Made by a program: the position numbers and the translations under genes. Shown here piece by piece: positions 60,501 through 64,000 of a DNA stretch of 64,000 bases; positions within the stretch are counted from its first letter, which is position 1, and each line of letters opens with the position of its first letter. The notes beneath the pieces are model-generated. The model was not told where the DNA came from. It made no database searches and saw only the letters and a program-made list of their open reading frames with translations. The stretch is taken from the NCBI RefSeq assembly GCF_051297175.1, contig NZ_JBINNY010000001.1:3658001-3722000 (forward strand), in the 5' to 3' direction. Source of the stretch: Dryocola sp051297175. GTDB taxonomy: Bacteria; Pseudomonadota; Gammaproteobacteria; Enterobacterales; Enterobacteriaceae.

Positions 60501-60842
60501 ATGCCAATCGAAACGCCGGATAACGCGGCTCCGCCCTGCTTTTCGCAGGAAATCAGGCACCGCCACTACCTCATCACCCGTCATGCCGTCGAGCGCTATT
60601 CCCTGCGCGTTGGTGCAAGCGTTGAAACCCTTTTTAGCGCGTTAGATAGCGCGGTCTTAGCCGTTGCCAGCCAGGCCTTCGACTGGCGCATTCAGCAGCA
60701 GATCCGTAAATGCGAGCAGGAAGGCGGCTATGCGCTCGTCGATCCCGCGCGGGGGATTTATTTCTTTGTGAAGCAGAACGGCGACGGGAACCACGCGGTG
60801 ACGACGGTGATGACCTACGCGGTGATGACGTATTCGGAGTAG
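60501..60842 (+). CDS. hypothetical protein, 113 residues
   Basis: The ATG at 60501 is preferred; a TTG at 60489 in the same frame lies nearer to GGGAG (60471) and is an alternative. The protein has no signal peptide or membrane segment. It contains ITRHAVERYSLRVG, similar to motifs of toxin-like DUF4258 or RelE-type small proteins, and a GIYFFVKQNGDG strand. No antitoxin gene is obvious beside it, although the divergent YdiL-like HTH is a neighbour. Function not assigned. Confidence 0.6.
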   Translation: MPIETPDNAAPPCFSQEIRHRHYLITRHAVERYSLRVGASVETLFSALDSAVLAVASQAFDWRIQQQIRKCEQEGGYALVDPARGIYFFVKQNGDGNHAVTTVMTYAVMTYSE

Positions 60843-60845
60843 GCG

Positions 60846-60940
60846 TCGGATGGCGACGCCCTCACCCCGGCCCTCTCCCCCAGGAGAGGGAGAAAACCAG
60901 ACGTTGTAGGGTGGATAAGCGAAAGCGCCATCCACCACCT
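60846..60940. repeat. REP and GGGAGAG palindromes before entF 3' end
   Basis: A CTCACCCCGGCCCTCTCCCC+CAGGAGAGGG palindrome is followed by GTAGGGTGGATAAGCGAAAG+CGCCATCCACCAC. The same two families occur near lldP and cstA. Confidence 0.8.
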
Positions 60941-60943
60941 GCC

Positions 60944-63900
60944 TTATGCCAGAACCCGCTGCAATACCGGCCCGATCTTCACAAACGCGTCCGGGGAAAT
61001 GATATCCACGTGGGCGCAGTCGAGGCGATGCACCTCCAACTCGCCGATCCACGGCGCCCAGGTGTGCTGCGGATCCATGCCTGCCGGGAGCGTGCGCTCC
61101 GCCACGAACAGCGTCGCTTTGCCGCCAAACGGCACGCTGTGCGCGGTGGTCAGCAGGCGAACCGCATCGCCGTAGTTGCCTTCAATCGCCTGGAACAGCG
61201 CGTCGGACGCCTGCCCCTGCTGCGCGGCAACAAACGCCTCGCGCTCGCGGTTTATCTCATCAAGCACCGCCGGGTCCAGCTCGTTCGCGCCCTTTTCCGC
61301 CCAGTTCTGCGTTTCCGGCGGCCAAGTGTCTAACAGGCCGAGGAACGCGACCTGCTCGCCCGCCGCTTCAAGCCGTGCGGCAATGCCCTGCGCAAGCGTG
61401 CCGCCGAGCGAGTAGCCCATCAGATAATACGGGCCGTGCGGCTGAAGTTTACGCAGCGTTTGCAGATGCGCCTCGCAAACTTCCGCCAGGTTTTCCGCCT
61501 GCTGCATCGGCCCCGTCGGGCGCGGCGACTGAATGCCGGTAATTGACCAGCGCGGGTCGAGATAGCGTTGCAGCACGCTGAACTGCCACGCAAAGCCCGA
61601 GGCTGGGTGGAAGCAGTACAGCGTCGGCCCGTCGCTTTTACGCAGCGGCAGCACCGCGTCAAAACCGGCGCGGCTCGCCTCCTCTTCGCTTTGCTCTTCC
61701 GCCAGCAGGTCGGCAAGCTGGGCGACGGTCGAGGCGACCATGATTTGCCCGACGGTGACCGGCCTTTCCAGCCTGCGCCGCAGCTCGGCGGCAAGACGCA
61801 TCGCCAGCAGCGAATGGCCGCCGAGCGCGAAGAAGTCGTCCTCAACCGAGCCAATCTCGCAGCCGAGCAAACCGGCAAAGGCCTGTGCGACGGTCATTTC
61901 CAGGGCGGTTTCAGGCGCGCGGCCTGAACCGCGCTGCGCCAGCTCCGGCAGCGGCAGGGCTTTGCGATCCAGCTTGCCGTTGGCGCTGAGCGGGAAATCG
62001 TCAAGCTGCACCAGCGCCACCGGCACCATGTGCGCGGGCAGCAGCGCGGCAAGACGTTCGCGCATGTCGTCGAGCGGCAGAGGTTCGCCGGATGACGAAA
62101 CTAAGTAACCGACCAGCTGACGCGCGTCGCCGCCGCCCGTCGCGCTTTTGTTCAGCACGCAGGCGTGGGTGACGGCCTGCGCCACGTCCGCAAGCGACTG
62201 CATCGCGCGGTCGATATCGCCCAGCTCGATGCGCTGGCCGCGAATTTTTAGCTGGTCGTCGCTGCGCCCCAGATACTCCACCGCGCCGTTTTCAAGCCAG
62301 CGCGCCACGTCGCCGGTGCGGTACATGCGTTCGCCCGCCGCATTTGGATCGGCAACGAAGCGGCTCGCGGTCAGGTCCGGACGCGAAAGATAGCCCTGCG
62401 CCAGCTGGATGCCGGTGAGGTACAGATCGCCCGCAATGCCCACCGGCACCGGGCGCATCGCCGCGTCCAGAATACGCAGCCCGGTGTTCCATACCGGCCA
62501 GCCAATCGGCACGCTGCTGCCGGTCACGCGGGCAAGATCTTCACCAAACGCCGGATACCAGCTCACGTCGACGGCGGCCTCGGTTGGGCCATAAAGATTG
62601 TGTAACGGCGCGTGCGTGAGCTGTTCCCACTGGCGGCAAAGCTCGGCGGGCAGCGCTTCGCCGCTGCAGAACACGCGGCGCAGCGAGGCGCAGCTGGCAA
62701 TCGCTTCTTCACCCGTCAGGGCGCTGACAAAAGCCGCCAGCATCGACGGAACGAAGTGCGTGGTCGTCACCCCGTAGCGGGCAAAAAGCTGCTGCAACGC
62801 TTCCGGGTCGCGGTGCGCCTCGGGCGGGGCCATCACCAGCCGCGCGCCGACGATGTACGGCCAGAAGAATTCCCAGACCGAGACGTCAAAGCTGCACGGC
62901 GTTTTTTGCAGCACCACGTCCTCGCCGTTCATCGGGTAGTGGTTTTGCATCCACAGCAGGCGGTTCACGATGGCCTGCTGTCCTACCATCACGCCCTTCG
63001 GGCGGCCCGTGGAGCCGGAGGTAAAGATGACGTAGGCGGTGTGCTCCGGGCGGGAGAGATTGCCCAACTGCGGCAGATTATCCACCGGCAGCAGATTTTC
63101 ATAACACCAGGTATTCAGTCCGTCGATGGCGCTAAAGCGCGGAAGCTGCTCTGCGGAGGTGATAAGCAGGCGCGGCGCGGCATCCTCCAGCATCATCTGC
63201 AAGCGGTCGTCCGGGTAGCCGGTATCCAGCGGCAGCCAGGCGGCTCCCGCCTCAACGATGGCCTGCAGCGCCAGCGACAGGAACACCGAGCGGGGCAGCG
63301 CTACGGCGACGACGTCGCCCGGCTTCACGCCCTGCGCGATCAGCTCCCCGGCCAGCGCCAGCACCTGTTCGCGCATTTCACGGTAGTTAAAGCTGTAATG
63401 CTCATCGGCCAGCGCCGGGGCACCTGGCGTGCGCGCGGCCTGGTCGGCAATCAGGCGGCTTAACGTGGTGGCGGGCACCGGAGTCTGGGTATCGTTAACG
63501 CTTTCCAGCAGCGCGGTTTCGGCGTCGTGCAGCAGCTCCGCGTCTACGCAGCGTAATGCGGGATCCGCCGCAAACTGGCGCAGCAGCAGCGGCAGGCGGG
63601 CCAGATGCTGTTGTAAAGCCTGCGCTTCGTAGCGCTCGTCGTTTGCCAGCAGTTCGAGCGTGAAGTCGCCCTGTTCGCTGATGTAGAGCGCAATTTCCAG
63701 ATCGCGCACCGGGCCGGAGGCCAGCTGGTGCGTAACGCCTTCAATTCCGGCGAAGTCCAGGCGGTAGTCGAACATTTTCAGGTTGAGTACCGGGCCAAAC
63801 AGCGGATCGCCGCTGGAAACCTGCCCCAGGTCGCGCTGGATCTGCTCGGCGTCGTAGCGCTGGTAGCGGCGCATGCCCTTCAGCTCTTTCGCCAGATCCT

Positions 63901-64000
63901 GCGCCAGCTCCGGCAGCGTGGCGTTGGGCTGAATACGCACCCCAAACGGCAGAACGTTCAGCACCGGGCCGGTGGCGCAGAGCGCAGCGGAACCGATGCG
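60944..64000 (-). CDS. entF: enterobactin synthase EntF (C-terminal ~1,018 residues; 5' end beyond window)
   Basis: The frame is still open at base 64000, so the N-terminal ~270 residues of this ~1,290-residue protein lie outside. Visible are the end of the condensation domain and a serine-activating adenylation domain (YVIFTSGSTGRPKG, NLYGPTEAAVDVSW, YRTGDVARW, NGKLDRKALPLP). A carrier domain follows with phosphopantetheine Ser in LGGHSLLAMRL. The last part is a thioesterase with nucleophile in GYSLGGTLAQG and catalytic His in CAHVDIIS. It assembles three DHB-Ser units and cyclises them to enterobactin. Convergent with the accessory block; E. coli fepE is absent. Confidence 0.97.
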   Translation of the reverse strand, partial: RIGSAALCATGPVLNVLPFGVRIQPNATLPELAQDLAKELKGMRRYQRYDAEQIQRDLGQVSSGDPLFGPVLNLKMFDYRLDFAGIEGVTHQLASGPVRDLEIALYISEQGDFTLELLANDERYEAQALQQHLARLPLLLRQFAADPALRCVDAELLHDAETALLESVNDTQTPVPATTLSRLIADQAARTPGAPALADEHYSFNYREMREQVLALAGELIAQGVKPGDVVAVALPRSVFLSLALQAIVEAGAAWLPLDTGYPDDRLQMMLEDAAPRLLITSAEQLPRFSAIDGLNTWCYENLLPVDNLPQLGNLSRPEHTAYVIFTSGSTGRPKGVMVGQQAIVNRLLWMQNHYPMNGEDVVLQKTPCSFDVSVWEFFWPYIVGARLVMAPPEAHRDPEALQQLFARYGVTTTHFVPSMLAAFVSALTGEEAIASCASLRRVFCSGEALPAELCRQWEQLTHAPLHNLYGPTEAAVDVSWYPAFGEDLARVTGSSVPIGWPVWNTGLRILDAAMRPVPVGIAGDLYLTGIQLAQGYLSRPDLTASRFVADPNAAGERMYRTGDVARWLENGAVEYLGRSDDQLKIRGQRIELGDIDRAMQSLADVAQAVTHACVLNKSATGGGDARQLVGYLVSSSGEPLPLDDMRERLAALLPAHMVPVALVQLDDFPLSANGKLDRKALPLPELAQRGSGRAPETALEMTVAQAFAGLLGCEIGSVEDDFFALGGHSLLAMRLAAELRRRLERPVTVGQIMVASTVAQLADLLAEEQSEEEASRAGFDAVLPLRKSDGPTLYCFHPASGFAWQFSVLQRYLDPRWSITGIQSPRPTGPMQQAENLAEVCEAHLQTLRKLQPHGPYYLMGYSLGGTLAQGIAARLEAAGEQVAFLGLLDTWPPETQNWAEKGANELDPAVLDEINREREAFVAAQQGQASDALFQAIEGNYGDAVRLLTTAHSVPFGGKATLFVAERTLPAGMDPQHTWAPWIGELEVHRLDCAHVDIISPDAFVKIGPVLQRVLA

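Noticed and set aside
60501..60842. Toxin-antitoxin pair with the divergent HTH gene
   Set aside because: The two genes are divergent and ~180 bp apart, not an overlapping operon, and the similarity to toxin families is too weak to claim.

Overview
The window looks like the chromosome of an enterobacterium (Enterobacteriaceae in the broad sense, near Enterobacter, Cedecea or Kosakonia). The backbone is GC-rich, and many proteins are near-identical in length and sequence to E. coli products: NlpA, YbdJ, YbdK, FdnGHI, YbdG, LldPRD, OsmC, IlvBN, CstA, YbdD and the enterobactin/Fep set. The gene order is not that of E. coli, and several accessory blocks interrupt the backbone. I cannot name the species from sequence alone.

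Layout. 1-1,740: end of an AllS-like LysR regulator, nlpA, ybdJ. 1,793-9,180: material that separates ybdJ from ybdK, which are neighbours in E. coli: a membrane protein, a degenerate metallo-beta-lactamase-fold protein, a LysR regulator, and then a 4.2-kb AT-rich island of four tightly packed genes on the minus strand. The island is bracketed by a perfect 57-bp direct repeat of the regulator's 3' end. 9,224-15,463: ybdK and the selenocysteine-containing formate dehydrogenase-N operon fdnGHI. 15,691-24,328: a complete type I secretion system followed by its probable substrate, a 1,266-residue protein of eight near-identical Ig-like repeats joined by Pro-Glu/Gln linkers. 24,438-27,400: a frameshifted aldo/keto reductase, ybdG, and an orphan type I-F CRISPR array. 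27,405-32,220: a LysR regulator, cupin, alcohol dehydrogenase, and a Met/His-rich DUF2946-PepSY pair. 32,242-36,043: lldPRD with two LldR operators. 36,104-38,531: osmC and a TPR/ECF-sigma/anti-sigma operon. 38,805-40,980: ivbL-ilvBN with its attenuator. 41,100-44,569: yjiA-like, ybdD, cstA. 45,118-55,590: entCEBAH, fepB, entS, fepDGC with Fur boxes. 55,597-60,842: an insertion where E. coli has fepE, carrying a trimeric autotransporter and a porin. 60,944-64,000: the 3' two thirds of entF.

How the parts work together. The right half makes, exports and imports enterobactin: EntCEBA make and activate 2,3-dihydroxybenzoate, EntF assembles the trilactone, EntS exports it, FepB/FepDGC import ferri-enterobactin, and EntH removes wrongly loaded acyl groups. 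fdnGHI and lldPRD are respiratory uptake and oxidation modules. The T1SS substrate and the autotransporter are two unrelated surface-adhesion systems.

The most unusual object is the AT-rich island (4,926-9,123). It encodes a cystathionine-beta-synthase-like enzyme, a diaminopimelate-decarboxylase-like enzyme, a LysO-family amino-acid exporter and an AlaX-like tRNA-editing protein, behind one strong-looking promoter. This reads as a compact pathway that makes, exports and protects against a non-protein amino acid. A lysine analogue such as thialysine is my leading but untested guess. REP/BIME-type palindromes fill many intergenic gaps, including the leaders of fepB and fepD.
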